Shown one piece after another: positions 55,256-64,000 of a DNA stretch of 64,000 bases (the first letter of the stretch is position 1; the number at the start of each line of letters is the position of its first letter). Source of the stretch: Acididesulfobacillus acetoxydans (lineage in GTDB: Bacteria > Bacillota > Desulfitobacteriia > Desulfitobacteriales > Desulfitobacteriaceae); contig NZ_LR746496.1 in NCBI RefSeq assembly GCF_902729405.1, positions 3,534,001 to 3,598,000 of the forward strand, given 5' to 3'. Below the pieces are notes generated by a model. It was not told where the DNA came from, made no database searches, and saw only the letters and a list, made by a program, of their open reading frames with translations. A program made the translations under genes and the position numbers.

Positions 55256-56227
55256 TCATACCCACCAGGTAGCGCTGGCCGGTTCGCGCACGATACAGCG
55301 TTTGAGCAACTCGACAGACCTTCTGAATCCTTCCAGGGGCGACATCATCGAATCCTCATGCTCAATGCTTAGAACTCCATCGTAACCAGTGAGTCTGAGC
55401 GCGCTGATCATGTTTTTCCACTTCATCTCGGTTTGACCATAACCGACCGTGCAAAAAGTCCAAGAACGCTCTGAAACTCGGGAATATGATTTTGTATCCA
55501 ACACGCCCTGGACATGAATGTTGTGCTCAGCCAAAGCGACGTCCTTGGCATGAAAATGAAAGAGCGCGCCCCTCTCTCCCAGGTAACGGATAGCATCCAC
55601 AGGGTCGATCCCTTGCCAGACCAGATGGCTGGGGTCAAAATTGGCCCCGATCTGTGACCCTACTGCTTCGCGCAGGCGCATTAGGGTTTCCGGGTTGTAC
55701 ACCATAAATCCGGGATGCATTTCAAAAGCGATCTGCTGAAGCCCGTGGTTTTCGGCAAATTGGGCCTCTTCTTGCCAATAGGGAATGAGCTTATTCTCCC
55801 ATTGCCAGCGCAGAACCCTCTCATAGTCGGGCGGCCAGGCACAAGTCACCCAGTTTGGCGCTGAGGCCAGGTCCGAATCCCCGGGACAACCGGAAAAGAC
55901 GTTGATACAATGAACTCCGATTCGTTCCGCCAATAAAACGGTTTTCCGCCAGACATCGTGTGCCTGCCGCGCCACATCTTCTCTTGGGTGCAACGGGTTA
56001 CCCTGGCAACTCAAGGCACTGACCGTCAACCCGTGACTGGCTATGGCATCCTGCATTCTACGCAACTTAAGCGCATCGGACAGCAACTCGTCTGGGTTGC
56101 AGTGCGCATTGCCCGGATAGTTTCCCGTACCCAGTTCGATCGCGTCTAAGCCGAACTGCTGTACGATATCCAACATTTCCTCTAAAGGTTTGTCCTGGAA
56201 CAGAACCGTCAGTACCCCTAATTGCAT
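55256..56227 (-). CDS. Sugar phosphate isomerase/epimerase (TIM barrel)
   Basis: 323 residues from MQLGVLTVLF, preceded by GAGGTG; 64 codons of open frame further up lie inside the oxidoreductase gene end and lack an RBS. AP-endonuclease-2 fold with metal-ligand segments AIELGTGNYPGN, VNVFSGCPGD, AFEMHPGFMVYN, ANFDPSHLVWQ, FHAKDV and SIEHEDSMMSP. This subfamily of isomerases or epimerases, with IolE/IolI-like relatives, accompanies Gfo/Idh/MocA dehydrogenases in cyclitol and keto-sugar catabolism. Substrate unknown. Confidence 0.9.
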   Translation of the reverse strand: MQLGVLTVLFQDKPLEEMLDIVQQFGLDAIELGTGNYPGNAHCNPDELLSDALKLRRMQDAIASHGLTVSALSCQGNPLHPREDVARQAHDVWRKTVLLAERIGVHCINVFSGCPGDSDLASAPNWVTCAWPPDYERVLRWQWENKLIPYWQEEAQFAENHGLQQIAFEMHPGFMVYNPETLMRLREAVGSQIGANFDPSHLVWQGIDPVDAIRYLGERGALFHFHAKDVALAEHNIHVQGVLDTKSYSRVSERSWTFCTVGYGQTEMKWKNMISALRLTGYDGVLSIEHEDSMMSPLEGFRRSVELLKRCIVREPASATWWV

Positions 56228-56256
56228 ATTTACTCTCACCTCTTTTCTTAAAATAA

Positions 56257-57471
56257 TCAGTTCAGATAAGAGACCTCTGCCCACCTCCGGGTTCTGTGGC
56301 TTTCCCAAACCGCATCCAAAACGCATTGCAACCGGTGTCCGTCCGCAAAAGTCGCAAACTGTCCCGACTCGCCGGATGACCGCAGACTCCCTTGAGCACG
56401 GTTTCCCTTTTTCTCGCATTGAATGACTTCACGGTAAAACTGGCGCATCATATTCGTCAATGCATCAGGCCATCCCTGGTTATGCCCGCCAGGATAGCGA
56501 ATGTAATCCATTACATTCTGACCCAGCAAGAGCGGGTCCGCCATCAGCAACTCGTTAGCCCTATCTCTGTGTCCAATCCAAACTTTCTCCGATTCCTCCT
56601 GGGACCAGTAAGCCGAAGCCTTGCTACAATCGATTTCACAAACTAGATGGTTCTTCCGGCCGGGCGTCACCTGAGACACCGTCACGGTTCCCACCGCTCC
56701 GCCGCTGAAGTGTACCAATAGGGTCGCATAGTCTTCCGTTTCTACCTTGACCTGCTCAAAATTTTCCTTACTGTTTACAGTTCCAGCCGCGCCCTGCGCC
56801 TGAGAAAAAGTGAATCTCTCGTCCGTTGGGCGCTTTCGCACCGGCAAAACCGTGGCGAGATCGGCAAACACCTCCGTGATCCTCTGACCCGTGATGTGTT
56901 GCACCAGGTCGAGCCAATGAGAGCCGATATCTGCCACCGCCCGCAACGGACCGCCCAATTGCGGCTCAATCCGCCAGTTGTAATCCGTATCCTCAGATAA
57001 CCAGTCTTGAAGGTAATTTCCGCGAATTAAGCGCACCGTACCCAATTCTCCACTCTTAATGAGAGAACGGAGATGTTGGACCAGGGGATACTGCCTGTAA
57101 TTGAAGTTGACTCCATGGACAATCCCCCGCGTTTCCGCCAGGCTCAGGAGTTCCGAAGTCTGTGATCTTGACAAGGCCAAGGGTTTTTCGGAAAGCAAAT
57201 TTTTACCTGCAAGGATACTGTCCCTGTTCACCCTGTAATGTAAATGGTTAGGCGTACAATTGTGAACCGCCATGATCTCAGGATCGTCCAACAGCTCCCG
57301 ATAATCTGCGTAAGCCTTAGGGATCCCGAGTTCTCCGGCCACCTTGTCAGCAGACGCCTGATCCACTCCCGCAATCGCCGCAACCTCCACATGACCCAAG
57401 CGGCGAATGGCCTCAACGTGAGCAGGGCCGATGAATCCCGTACCGATTACGCCAACTTTGAACGAATCCAC
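56257..57471 (-). CDS. Gfo/Idh/MocA-family oxidoreductase (LacI operon)
   Basis: 404 residues. N-terminal Rossmann motif GVIGTGFIGPAH (7-18) and EKPLA (catalytic Lys), C-terminal substrate domain with GGPLRAVADIGSHWLDLVQH. NAD(P)-dependent oxidation of a sugar or cyclitol hydroxyl is expected. First structural gene after the LacI regulator (83 bp away) and 29 bp before the isomerase. Starts with GTG after a Gly-rich RBS. Confidence 0.92.
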   Translation of the reverse strand: MDSFKVGVIGTGFIGPAHVEAIRRLGHVEVAAIAGVDQASADKVAGELGIPKAYADYRELLDDPEIMAVHNCTPNHLHYRVNRDSILAGKNLLSEKPLALSRSQTSELLSLAETRGIVHGVNFNYRQYPLVQHLRSLIKSGELGTVRLIRGNYLQDWLSEDTDYNWRIEPQLGGPLRAVADIGSHWLDLVQHITGQRITEVFADLATVLPVRKRPTDERFTFSQAQGAAGTVNSKENFEQVKVETEDYATLLVHFSGGAVGTVTVSQVTPGRKNHLVCEIDCSKASAYWSQEESEKVWIGHRDRANELLMADPLLLGQNVMDYIRYPGGHNQGWPDALTNMMRQFYREVIQCEKKGNRAQGSLRSSGESGQFATFADGHRLQCVLDAVWESHRTRRWAEVSYLN

Positions 57472-57553
57472 TCTCCTGCCCCCTTTTTTCTCTCTACATT
57501 TTCCCGGTGATCAACACTACCCCAGCGGCAATGATAAAGGATCTGGGGGCCTT

Positions 57554-58573
57554 CTACCTGCCTCCCCCATGAGGAGGGCTCGGCGGCGCCGTTGACCCTC
57601 GGATCATCAGCCTGTGCGGTAAGATTACCTGTGTCCGTTCCAATTTCTTGCCCTCAACAATATTGAGGAGCATGCGAATTGCCAACTCTCCCAACTCACG
57701 TTTTGGCTGCCGCACTGTGCTCAATTCCGGTTCCACCATCTCGCTGAGGGAAATGTCGTCAAAGCCCATAACCGACATATCGTTTGGCACTCTTAACCCC
57801 TTGGCTTTCAAACTCTTCAGTGCCCCCACCGCCATCTCGTCGCTAGCCGCGAATACCGCGGTCGGTAATTGATCCATGGCTAAGATGCGGGACATGGCAT
57901 TCATCCCCGATTCCATGGTCCAGTCGCCCTCTTGGATCAAGCTCTCCTGCACGGGAAGCCCACTGTATTCGAGGGCCTGACGGTATCCGCGTATCCGATC
58001 ACGATTCAGCACAATGTTGAAACGTCCGGAAATAAGCGCAATTCTGCGATGCCCGCAATCAATCAGATATTGGGTCGCCTCCCGTGCCGCCACGACGTTG
58101 TCAATGGATACCGTGGGAATGGAAATTCCGTCAAAATATTCGCAAGCGACAACAAGGGGCAGCTCCCTGCCGAGTTTTTCAATTTCCTCATTGGTAACCC
58201 GGGCCGTCGCCAAAATGACCCCGTCCGCCAACTGCTCCCGTACCAGTTCCATAAGGTCCCGTTCAACGTTCAAAGAATTGCCGGTATCCCCTAATAGAAC
58301 GTGATATCCTCGTTCGGCAGCCACCTTTTCCAACCCTTTCACAACCTCCGAGAAAAAGGGATTGGTGATATCGGGAATAATCGCCAGAACCGTATGGGAG
58401 CTGCTTTTGCGAAAGTTGCTTGCCAGCCGGTTTGGCGTGTAGCCTAGAACATCAATGGCCTTAAGTACCTTGTTACGGGTTTCCTCCGAGACATAACCTT
58501 CTTTGCTCAAGACCCTGGACACCGTCGCCGTAGAGACATTTGCGCGTTTTGCGACATCGCTCATTTTTACCAT
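57554..58573 (-). CDS. LacI-family transcriptional regulator
   Basis: 339 residues. N-terminal LacI helix-turn-helix (SDVAKRANVSTATVSRVLS) with hinge helix (YTPNRLASNFRK), then a periplasmic-binding-protein-like effector domain with ATQYLIDCGHRRIALISG. It heads the operon running to 48196. A perfect LacI-type palindrome precedes it, suggesting autoregulation and operon control by a sugar effector. Confidence 0.94.
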   Translation of the reverse strand: MVKMSDVAKRANVSTATVSRVLSKEGYVSEETRNKVLKAIDVLGYTPNRLASNFRKSSSHTVLAIIPDITNPFFSEVVKGLEKVAAERGYHVLLGDTGNSLNVERDLMELVREQLADGVILATARVTNEEIEKLGRELPLVVACEYFDGISIPTVSIDNVVAAREATQYLIDCGHRRIALISGRFNIVLNRDRIRGYRQALEYSGLPVQESLIQEGDWTMESGMNAMSRILAMDQLPTAVFAASDEMAVGALKSLKAKGLRVPNDMSVMGFDDISLSEMVEPELSTVRQPKRELGELAIRMLLNIVEGKKLERTQVILPHRLMIRGSTAPPSPPHGGGR

Positions 58574-58594
58574 TGTCTACAATTCCATTCGTTG

Positions 58595-58608
58595 TGTAAT
58601 CGATTACA
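58595..58608. promoter_or_regulatory. LacI/CcpA-type operator
   Basis: Perfect 14-bp palindrome TGTAATCGATTACA, 22 bp upstream of the LacI-family start codon. It fits both the central-CG operator class of LacI regulators and the catabolite-response-element pattern TGWNANCGNTNWCA. It probably serves autorepression and operon control; CcpA binding is an alternative. Confidence 0.75.
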
Positions 58609-59150
58609 GGGACAGTTTAGCATAGTCCTATTTCATTGTCAATCCCTTAATGGCGTGACCGATCATGGGATCTTCGGATCTTCCATAGCTAATAGCTATT
58701 ACCCCCGGTTATTTCCTGATTTCTTCATTTATGGCATCGGTGTTAAGTAACTCCGTATAGCCGCCAAAAATATTTCAGTACTTTCTAAATGATAACGCGT
58801 GTTGAACATTCCGAAGGCACAAAATGCAGCTTTTCTGATGAAGATTACCGGAAGCAGGGCCTGTGCTCGTTCTCGGCGCCAAAGCGTCGAAAACCATGAA
58901 AAGAGCTAAAAAAGCTACGCTGAAGAACATGCGCCCATGTGCGGTGATTGTGAATGGGGCGATTAGAATATAAGATAATCAATCAATTTGAACGACCGTT
59001 GATTTTACAAAAAGTAACCACCCATCAATTGACAGATGACTAGTTTTGGTTCTGGTTAAGCTTTCACATTGATTCCCCTGGTAAAATTATTTTCAGATGG
59101 AGTACTTTGATTGCCTAATGCCTGAGTGTAGGATGGTTGACGGCGCACCT

Positions 59151-59187
59151 TAAAAAGCGATATCTCCGGAATTCCGAAGATATCGCT
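59151..59187 (-). terminator. Rho-independent terminator after peptide-binding-protein gene
   Basis: On the minus strand a 32-bp near-perfect palindrome (AGCGATATCT...AGATATCGCT, one mismatched pair, centred on GGAATTCC) runs into TTTTTAAG. It lies 185 bp past the stop codon at 59372. Confidence 0.82.
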
Positions 59188-59371
59188 GTCGGGTACGGAA
59201 CACTCGGTTAGCGCTGTACGATCGGCTAGCGCTGCACGAATGGAACAATCGGGCAAAGTCCGAAACCAGCCGCTTGTGTGCTCAGCCTGCGGACATGTTC
59301 ATCGTTCGCCGCCGGCGTTAAACGGCATGCGGTCAGTTTCACGCTTCCCCCAAACATTGAGCACCCCGGGG

Positions 59372-61057
59372 TTACTTAGTTGCAGCCTGCTCGGCCCGCG
59401 CGTCGATCCACATGGTCGGATAGTAAAAGTAAACAAAGACAGGATGTAGTTCGGCATTATGAACCCATGGCTGGACAAGGTAGAATTCTTTGTCATGATA
59501 AAGCGGTACCACCGCTCCGTCAAGGAGAATTTGCCTCTCTGCCGCCTGGTAGCCCGGAATCGCGTTCTGCAAATCCGTCTCCGTTGCCAGGGTGTCCAAC
59601 TGTTTATCTACAGCCGGGTTGCTATAACAGACGTTGTTGTTGGACGGAATCTGGTTGGAATTAAACAGGATATTCAAGAAATCGTCCGGATCTGGATAAT
59701 CCTGCATCCAATCACCGTAAACCAGGTCCTCTTTTCCCTCCGAAACCGTGTTCACATATTGGGCATGAGGTACGCCATCCAGCCTTACCCTGACCCCTAC
59801 CGCCGCCAATTGGGCCTGGATATTTGTCGCCAAAACATTGGTAACGTTATTCTTAGGATAAATCATCGCGTGCTCACCGGGAAGGCCCTGGGGATAGCCG
59901 GCTTGGGCCAGTAGTGCTTTAGCTTTCTGCGGGTCGTACTTGTAACCTGCTGGGTTCGCCAGATAACCGGGCATGTTCGGTGGCAGGATTCCCCAGGCAG
60001 GTACCGCCCTATTATTGTAAAGTTTAAGCAAAGCCTTTTTGTCAATCGCATACTCCAGCGCTTGTCTGACCAATGTCTGATTCCATGGGGATTTTTTGAT
60101 GTTTCCGCCCAAATACCAATAGTCGTTCACGACCAGGCTCTTGACGTCCTTTTTCATATTTGCATCGTTCATCGTATTGACAAAGTCCGCAGTCGGGATC
60201 CAGGCGAAGTCCAGTTTCTTATCCTTGAATTTCAGATAGGCGACAGAATCCGAGTATCCCAGGTTCCAAGTGATTCCATCCATGTAAGGTAATTGTCTGC
60301 CGTCTTGATCTTTCATAAAATAAGCAGGATTGCGCACTAACTTGATCTCCTGTCCTTTTTTCCACTCCACAAACCGGAAGGGCCCAGTGCCCATTGGGCG
60401 CTGCGAAAGCTCTGCCGGACTGGCCAAACTTGAGGTATACTTTTTGTCCAGGATATAGGCATACGGTATGGTCAGGACATCGAGGAAAGTGCGATTCGGC
60501 TGGTTTAAATCGAACTCAACTGTATACTCACCCTTCTTAACCACTCCGGAAACCGTCTGGGCCTTGCCGGCGAAGACATCATCCATTCCTTTGATCATGG
60601 AAAAATAAGATTCTCCTTCTGAAGCAATACTTTTCGAAGCCTCTCGATTGAAGCTGTAAACCACATCGTCGGCCGTGAGCGGATCACCATTTTGAAACTT
60701 GACATCTGTGCGCAGCTGGAAGGTGTAAGTCTTACCGCCATTGCTAACCGTGGGCATCGCCACAGCCAGATCGGGAATGATCTTCTTGCCGGATTGATCC
60801 CAGGTCAATAGACCGTCGTAGATATTCTGCTGGACATCGCAAGATCCCAGGTCGGAGCAGTGAGCGGGATCCAGGGATTTTGGATCGCTCTGTCTCCACA
60901 TGCGGAGCACCCCGCCTCTTTGCGGAGTGAGGTTCCCCGCGGACTGCTGCGTCTGCGAAGTGGCTGGACGGCCGCAACCGCTGAGCGCGGATACGAGCAG
61001 CAGGGAAAGGGTCAGCACCCCCACCTTTAACGACTTTCTCCTTGTCTGTGTTGGCAA
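59372..61057 (-). CDS. Peptide/oligopeptide-binding lipoprotein (OppA/DppA, SBP family 5)
   Basis: 561 residues. Basic N-terminus, hydrophobic signal and lipobox ALSGC (Cys28). The family 5 binding-protein fold is marked by VLRMWRQSDPKSLDPAHCSD and FQNGDPLTADDVVYSFNREA at the N-terminus and by YGDWMQDYPDPDDFLNILF near the C-terminus. Captures peptides, nickel or other solutes outside the membrane. No permease or ATPase genes follow it here, so it depends on a transporter encoded elsewhere. Downstream of an M20 dipeptidase gene, which supports peptides. Confidence 0.92.
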   Translation of the reverse strand: MPTQTRRKSLKVGVLTLSLLLVSALSGCGRPATSQTQQSAGNLTPQRGGVLRMWRQSDPKSLDPAHCSDLGSCDVQQNIYDGLLTWDQSGKKIIPDLAVAMPTVSNGGKTYTFQLRTDVKFQNGDPLTADDVVYSFNREASKSIASEGESYFSMIKGMDDVFAGKAQTVSGVVKKGEYTVEFDLNQPNRTFLDVLTIPYAYILDKKYTSSLASPAELSQRPMGTGPFRFVEWKKGQEIKLVRNPAYFMKDQDGRQLPYMDGITWNLGYSDSVAYLKFKDKKLDFAWIPTADFVNTMNDANMKKDVKSLVVNDYWYLGGNIKKSPWNQTLVRQALEYAIDKKALLKLYNNRAVPAWGILPPNMPGYLANPAGYKYDPQKAKALLAQAGYPQGLPGEHAMIYPKNNVTNVLATNIQAQLAAVGVRVRLDGVPHAQYVNTVSEGKEDLVYGDWMQDYPDPDDFLNILFNSNQIPSNNNVCYSNPAVDKQLDTLATETDLQNAIPGYQAAERQILLDGAVVPLYHDKEFYLVQPWVHNAELHPVFVYFYYPTMWIDARAEQAATK

Positions 61058-61385
61058 TTGTTTCTCCCCCTTTGTACTTTCTGAATTACTCCTTGGTCTG
61101 GCCTGCTATCCTCCTTTCGTAGTCTTTCCTTGAATTCTATGGTTCGTGACACGACAAAATCTTCCCACAAGGCTCCTGAAGCCTCCGCGTCACGCAATCC
61201 CCTAACCGTCGAATACTGTAAGACATGCCTCCCTGTCGCAACGAATTTTGTCGAATATTCCGATAACTGAGTTCATAAAGACGCCTCCCCTTCTTGTTTT
61301 TCTTTAGAAATATCCCCGCTTTTCCCTGTCAAGTGCTCTCTCCGTTTTTCCTTTCTATCTGGAATACACCCTTATTTAAGCCCCT
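61058..61385. other. Intergenic region between peptidase and binding-protein genes
   Basis: 328 bp. GGGGGAGAAACAA before the OppA-like start is its RBS. An AT-rich stretch near 61295-61320 may contain its promoter. I see no hairpin with a T-tract or other element. Confidence 0.45.
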
Positions 61386-62813
61386 TCACTCACTGCCAGC
61401 AAGGGCGAGAATAGCCCGGGCATAAATTTTACTGCAGAGAATAAGCTCCTCAACGCTTATGTACTCATTCGCCGCATGGGTAGTATCGGGCTCCCCGGGA
61501 AAAACCGGTCCGAAAGCCACCGCTTGGGGAATAAGTTTGGCATAAGATCCTCCCCCACTCCCAGACACATACGGCTTGAAGCCGGTAACCCCCGCATAAA
61601 CTTTGAGCAATTCTTGTACAAGATCACACTCCTGGGGAACGTAATGCGGCGCCTGCTCGCTCAAAACGCACAGCGTGAACTCGGCACGCCTTGCCTCTTC
61701 CTCAATAGGAGCGAGCACCTCTTCACGGCTGCAGGTCACGGGATAACGAATATCCAGTACCAGGCGCAGGCTTTCGCCGGATAGATGCAACATCCCCAGG
61801 TTGAGAGACAGATTTCCGGAAGGCTTATCCTCAAAGGCCAGGCCAAACCCCTCGCCACTGTAACCTTGGCCCGGGTGTACCAAAACCCAATCCAGCAAAG
61901 TCTTTTCCTCCCTGCTCAAGGGAAGACCCTGCAAAAACCTCAAAGCATAAATGATCGCATTTTCTCCGTTTTGCGGCAAACTGCCGTGCGCCCCCACCCC
62001 GCTGAAAAGAACTTCTACCTCCCCGCCTTTCTCAGCCCAAGTGACTCCGACCGTCGCCGGAAAAGAACATGTCGCCGACCGTGCTTTAAGCGTTTCGGAC
62101 TTAATACCCCGCAGTACTACCCGGCAGGTATCCGGAACTACATTGGCCCGTTCCCCGCCCCCAATGGCTCGAACATGGGGAAAATCCGCATGGCCTTTCT
62201 CTAAGGCTAAATGGAGCACTCCCTTCTCCGCATTAATAACCGGGAATTCCGCATCCGGGATAAAGGCAAGGTGCGGTTTTTCCTCACGTTGTAAGTAATA
62301 ATCCATATCCAGCCAACCGGATTCCTCATCTGTACCCAGAATGAGGCGAACTCTCTTTTGCAAAGAGATACCACAATCCTTGATCGCCTTCATCGCAAAT
62401 AAAACTGCTAACATGGGCCCTTTGTCGTCCATAGCACCCCGGCCCCAGACCTTGCCCTTTTTGACCACACCGCCAAAAGGCGGAACCTGCCAACCGTCCC
62501 CTGCGGGGACGACATCCACGTGTCCCAGTATGCCGAGAATTTTGAGCCCTGCGCCCATTTCAACATACCCGGCATAACCATCTAAGTTTTTGGTCTTGAA
62601 CCCCAGGCTCTCTCCCAAAGCCAGGCTCCACTCCATAGCGCGCTTAATTTCTGCTCCGAAGGGAGCTCCTTCTCCCCGCTCTTCCAGGTTTGCAACACTG
62701 GGAATCCGGATACATGCCTGTACCGCTTGGACCAGCCTTTCTTTCAGGCTATCGATTGCCTCTTCTACGCACTCCAAATGAATCAACCCCTCGTGAGAAA
62801 ATTCCACTCTCAC
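61386..62813 (-). CDS. M20 family dipeptidase (PepV-like)
   Basis: 475 residues from the GTG at 62813, which overlaps the upstream stop codon by 4 bp (GTGA) and has AAGGAG upstream. A di-zinc peptidase with the expected ligands: His in GHVDVVPAGDGW, bridging Asp in AMDDKGPM, the catalytic Glu pair in GTDEESGW, Asp in PDAEFPV and His in DTTHAANEY. The lid domain lies between about residues 200 and 390. Cytoplasmic hydrolysis of dipeptides, in step with the neighbouring binding protein and amino-acid-degrading enzyme. Confidence 0.92.
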   Translation of the reverse strand: MRVEFSHEGLIHLECVEEAIDSLKERLVQAVQACIRIPSVANLEERGEGAPFGAEIKRAMEWSLALGESLGFKTKNLDGYAGYVEMGAGLKILGILGHVDVVPAGDGWQVPPFGGVVKKGKVWGRGAMDDKGPMLAVLFAMKAIKDCGISLQKRVRLILGTDEESGWLDMDYYLQREEKPHLAFIPDAEFPVINAEKGVLHLALEKGHADFPHVRAIGGGERANVVPDTCRVVLRGIKSETLKARSATCSFPATVGVTWAEKGGEVEVLFSGVGAHGSLPQNGENAIIYALRFLQGLPLSREEKTLLDWVLVHPGQGYSGEGFGLAFEDKPSGNLSLNLGMLHLSGESLRLVLDIRYPVTCSREEVLAPIEEEARRAEFTLCVLSEQAPHYVPQECDLVQELLKVYAGVTGFKPYVSGSGGGSYAKLIPQAVAFGPVFPGEPDTTHAANEYISVEELILCSKIYARAILALAGSE

Positions 62814-64000
62814 ACCGCTTTTTTCTCCTTGTGGAGCATAATATCCAGGATTGTTTCCTCGGCACAAGTCATCCCGGCCGAACTCAGCCGGCCCAGGTTA
62901 CGTACGGTGGCCTCCACCGTGGGGGAAATAATCCCGTCAACCGGATTAATAATAACCCCTGCCAAGGCCATTTCGGAAGAAAGGATCGCTTCGGCGGCTG
63001 CGGTTGAAAGCTTAAACGCACATCCCCCTTTGGCCCCGTCACAGATCATTCCCGCTAAATTCCCTATGATATTCTGTACGGCTCCGGCGACTTGTTCCGC
63101 CTTGCCCCCCTGCAGCCAGGCGGCGGCCGCCGCCGCTCCGGCCCCGGCGGCAACCGCACAACCACACATTGTCGAGAGCCTGCCCGTATACTGCTTGACA
63201 AAAGCAGTAACCAAATGACTTAAGGCTAAGGCGCGCAGGGTTCGTTCCTCAGTCGCCCCTATCTCTTGCGCCAAAACGGCCACTGTGACAATGGCCACAA
63301 TCCCGTGGTTACCGCTCCCCATGCTGCTCATGACCGGCTGATCACTTCCGGCCATACGAGCGTCACAGGCTGCGGCCACGGCCACGCGAGCCCGATTGCC
63401 GACATCATCGCTGAGGAACCCTCTTTCGATCAGGGACTTAAGGCCCGCTCCCAACGCGAGGCCGGGCTTGGACTGTAAACCTAATTCTGCCATGGCCAGA
63501 TTCATTTCTAAACCGTCCCGCAGAAACTCAATGTCTTCCGGCCGTAACCTCTCCACCTGCTCCACCAGTTCACTCAGCTTATATTCGTCGGGAAACCAGC
63601 TGCCACTTCTCTCTTGCTTGTCATAACCTTCCTCTTGCTGTCTCATTTTGCCGTTAACCCTTACGGAGGCCACATGGGTATGCTGGTCGGCTATAACAAC
63701 TTCCACCCAACCCCGTTCCCCCTCCAAATGAGCTTCAATAAAAATGCCTTCGCGATCGGCTATCCGGACTTGTGCCAAACCCCTGGCCACAAGAAGTTTA
63801 GCCTGTTTTACCTCGGCGGGCCCAACCCCCGCAAAAACCTCCAGCCCCCTATCGGCCTCTCCCTTTAACAGACCTAGGACCGCTGCCATTTCCAGGCCCG
63901 CCTCTTCCGTGTGGGGAATCGTCACGGCCAAGGCATTTTTGTAAATGTTGCCGCTCACAGCCAGTTTTATCCCGTCAATTCTGCCTCCCAAATAATCCCG
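62810..64000 (-). CDS. UPF0597/L-cysteine desulfidase-like protein (5' end outside window)
   Basis: At least 397 residues; the frame is open to the window edge (RDYLGGRIDGIKL...) and the family's N-terminal 30-40 residues, with its first conserved Cys, must lie beyond it. It matches the serine dehydratase alpha-like UPF0597 family: NIYKNALAVTIP, SGNHGIVAIVTV, TMCGCAVAAGAGAA and MICDGAKGGCAFK. The Cys in the last two motifs are the [4Fe-4S] ligands in characterised cysteine desulfidases. Likely releases pyruvate, ammonia and sulfide from cysteine, or acts on serine. Translationally coupled to the dipeptidase. Confidence 0.88.
   Translation of the reverse strand, partial: RDYLGGRIDGIKLAVSGNIYKNALAVTIPHTEEAGLEMAAVLGLLKGEADRGLEVFAGVGPAEVKQAKLLVARGLAQVRIADREGIFIEAHLEGERGWVEVVIADQHTHVASVRVNGKMRQQEEGYDKQERSGSWFPDEYKLSELVEQVERLRPEDIEFLRDGLEMNLAMAELGLQSKPGLALGAGLKSLIERGFLSDDVGNRARVAVAAACDARMAGSDQPVMSSMGSGNHGIVAIVTVAVLAQEIGATEERTLRALALSHLVTAFVKQYTGRLSTMCGCAVAAGAGAAAAAAWLQGGKAEQVAGAVQNIIGNLAGMICDGAKGGCAFKLSTAAAEAILSSEMALAGVIINPVDGIISPTVEATVRNLGRLSSAGMTCAEETILDIMLHKEKKAV

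Larger units (their letters stand above)
58574..59371. other. Intergenic region upstream of the LacI operon
   Basis: About 800 bp. It has the LacI operator near 58600, a strong terminator for the peptide-binding-protein gene (59151-59187) and an 18-bp tandem pair CGGTTAGCGCTGTACGAT / CGGCTAGCGCTGCACGAA (59205-59240). No gene is supported. Confidence 0.6.

Overview
The window reads as an anaerobic, spore-former-type Firmicute of the Peptococcaceae/Desulfitobacteriaceae kind. This is inferred from strong AGGAGG ribosome binding sites, Tat-exported molybdoenzymes, ROK and LacI sugar regulators, and a corrinoid protein paired with a uroporphyrinogen-decarboxylase-family methyltransferase. Species cannot be fixed from this sequence. 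Almost every intact gene lies on the minus strand. I saw no rRNA, tRNA or CRISPR array.

Layout. (1) 1-7908: two molybdopterin oxidoreductase modules. One is cytoplasmic (catalytic subunit, ferredoxin, PucR-type regulator with overlapping genes and a terminator). The other is Tat-exported (catalytic subunit, ferredoxin) and probably continues past the left edge. (2) 8657-15523: a MarR-controlled efflux locus (MFS, HlyD-type adaptor, RND pump). The MFS gene carries two apparent single-base frameshifts and the RND gene one. Two matching palindromes are probable MarR operators. (3) 15.5-19.8 kb: accessory DNA with a dispersed repeat, a pRiA4b ORF-3-like protein, an Rpn-type remnant and an intact MntA/HepT toxin-antitoxin pair. 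(4) 19.8-25.5 kb: xylose genes (xylB, xylR, xylA, a DUF4380-like protein) plus a broken corrinoid-protein gene. (5) 25.6-29.1 kb: gene-poor DNA and an IS110-family element.

(6) 29.1-44.2 kb: a 15 kb co-directional hexuronate block. ROK regulator, UxaC-like isomerase, TIM-barrel isomerase, Gfo/Idh/MocA oxidoreductase, a four-gene ABC importer, an M24-like protein, UxuA, Eda, KdgK and UxuB together give glucuronate to fructuronate to mannonate to KDG to KDPG to pyruvate plus glyceraldehyde-3-phosphate. (7) 44.5-47.7 kb: a scrap yard of broken genes (RhuM, SIS-domain, PtsI, IS4-type transposase) around a sugar ABC permease and a ROK gene that look 5'-trimmed at one junction. (8) 48.2-58.6 kb: a LacI-headed operon with oxidoreductase, TIM-barrel isomerase, RbsB/RbsA/RbsC/RbsC-type importer, a URO-D-family methyltransferase and a corrinoid protein. 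(9) 59.4-64 kb: peptide-binding lipoprotein, M20 dipeptidase and a UPF0597/cysteine-desulfidase-like gene cut by the right edge.

The two most interesting points are these. The operon at 48.2-58.6 kb combines sugar or cyclitol import and oxidation with a corrinoid methyl-transfer pair, which suggests catabolism of an O-methylated sugar or cyclitol. The roughly 215-bp diverged repeat found just upstream of the IS110 transposase occurs again, without a transposase, beside marR; it could be a bridge-RNA-bearing element end and an orphan relic of one.
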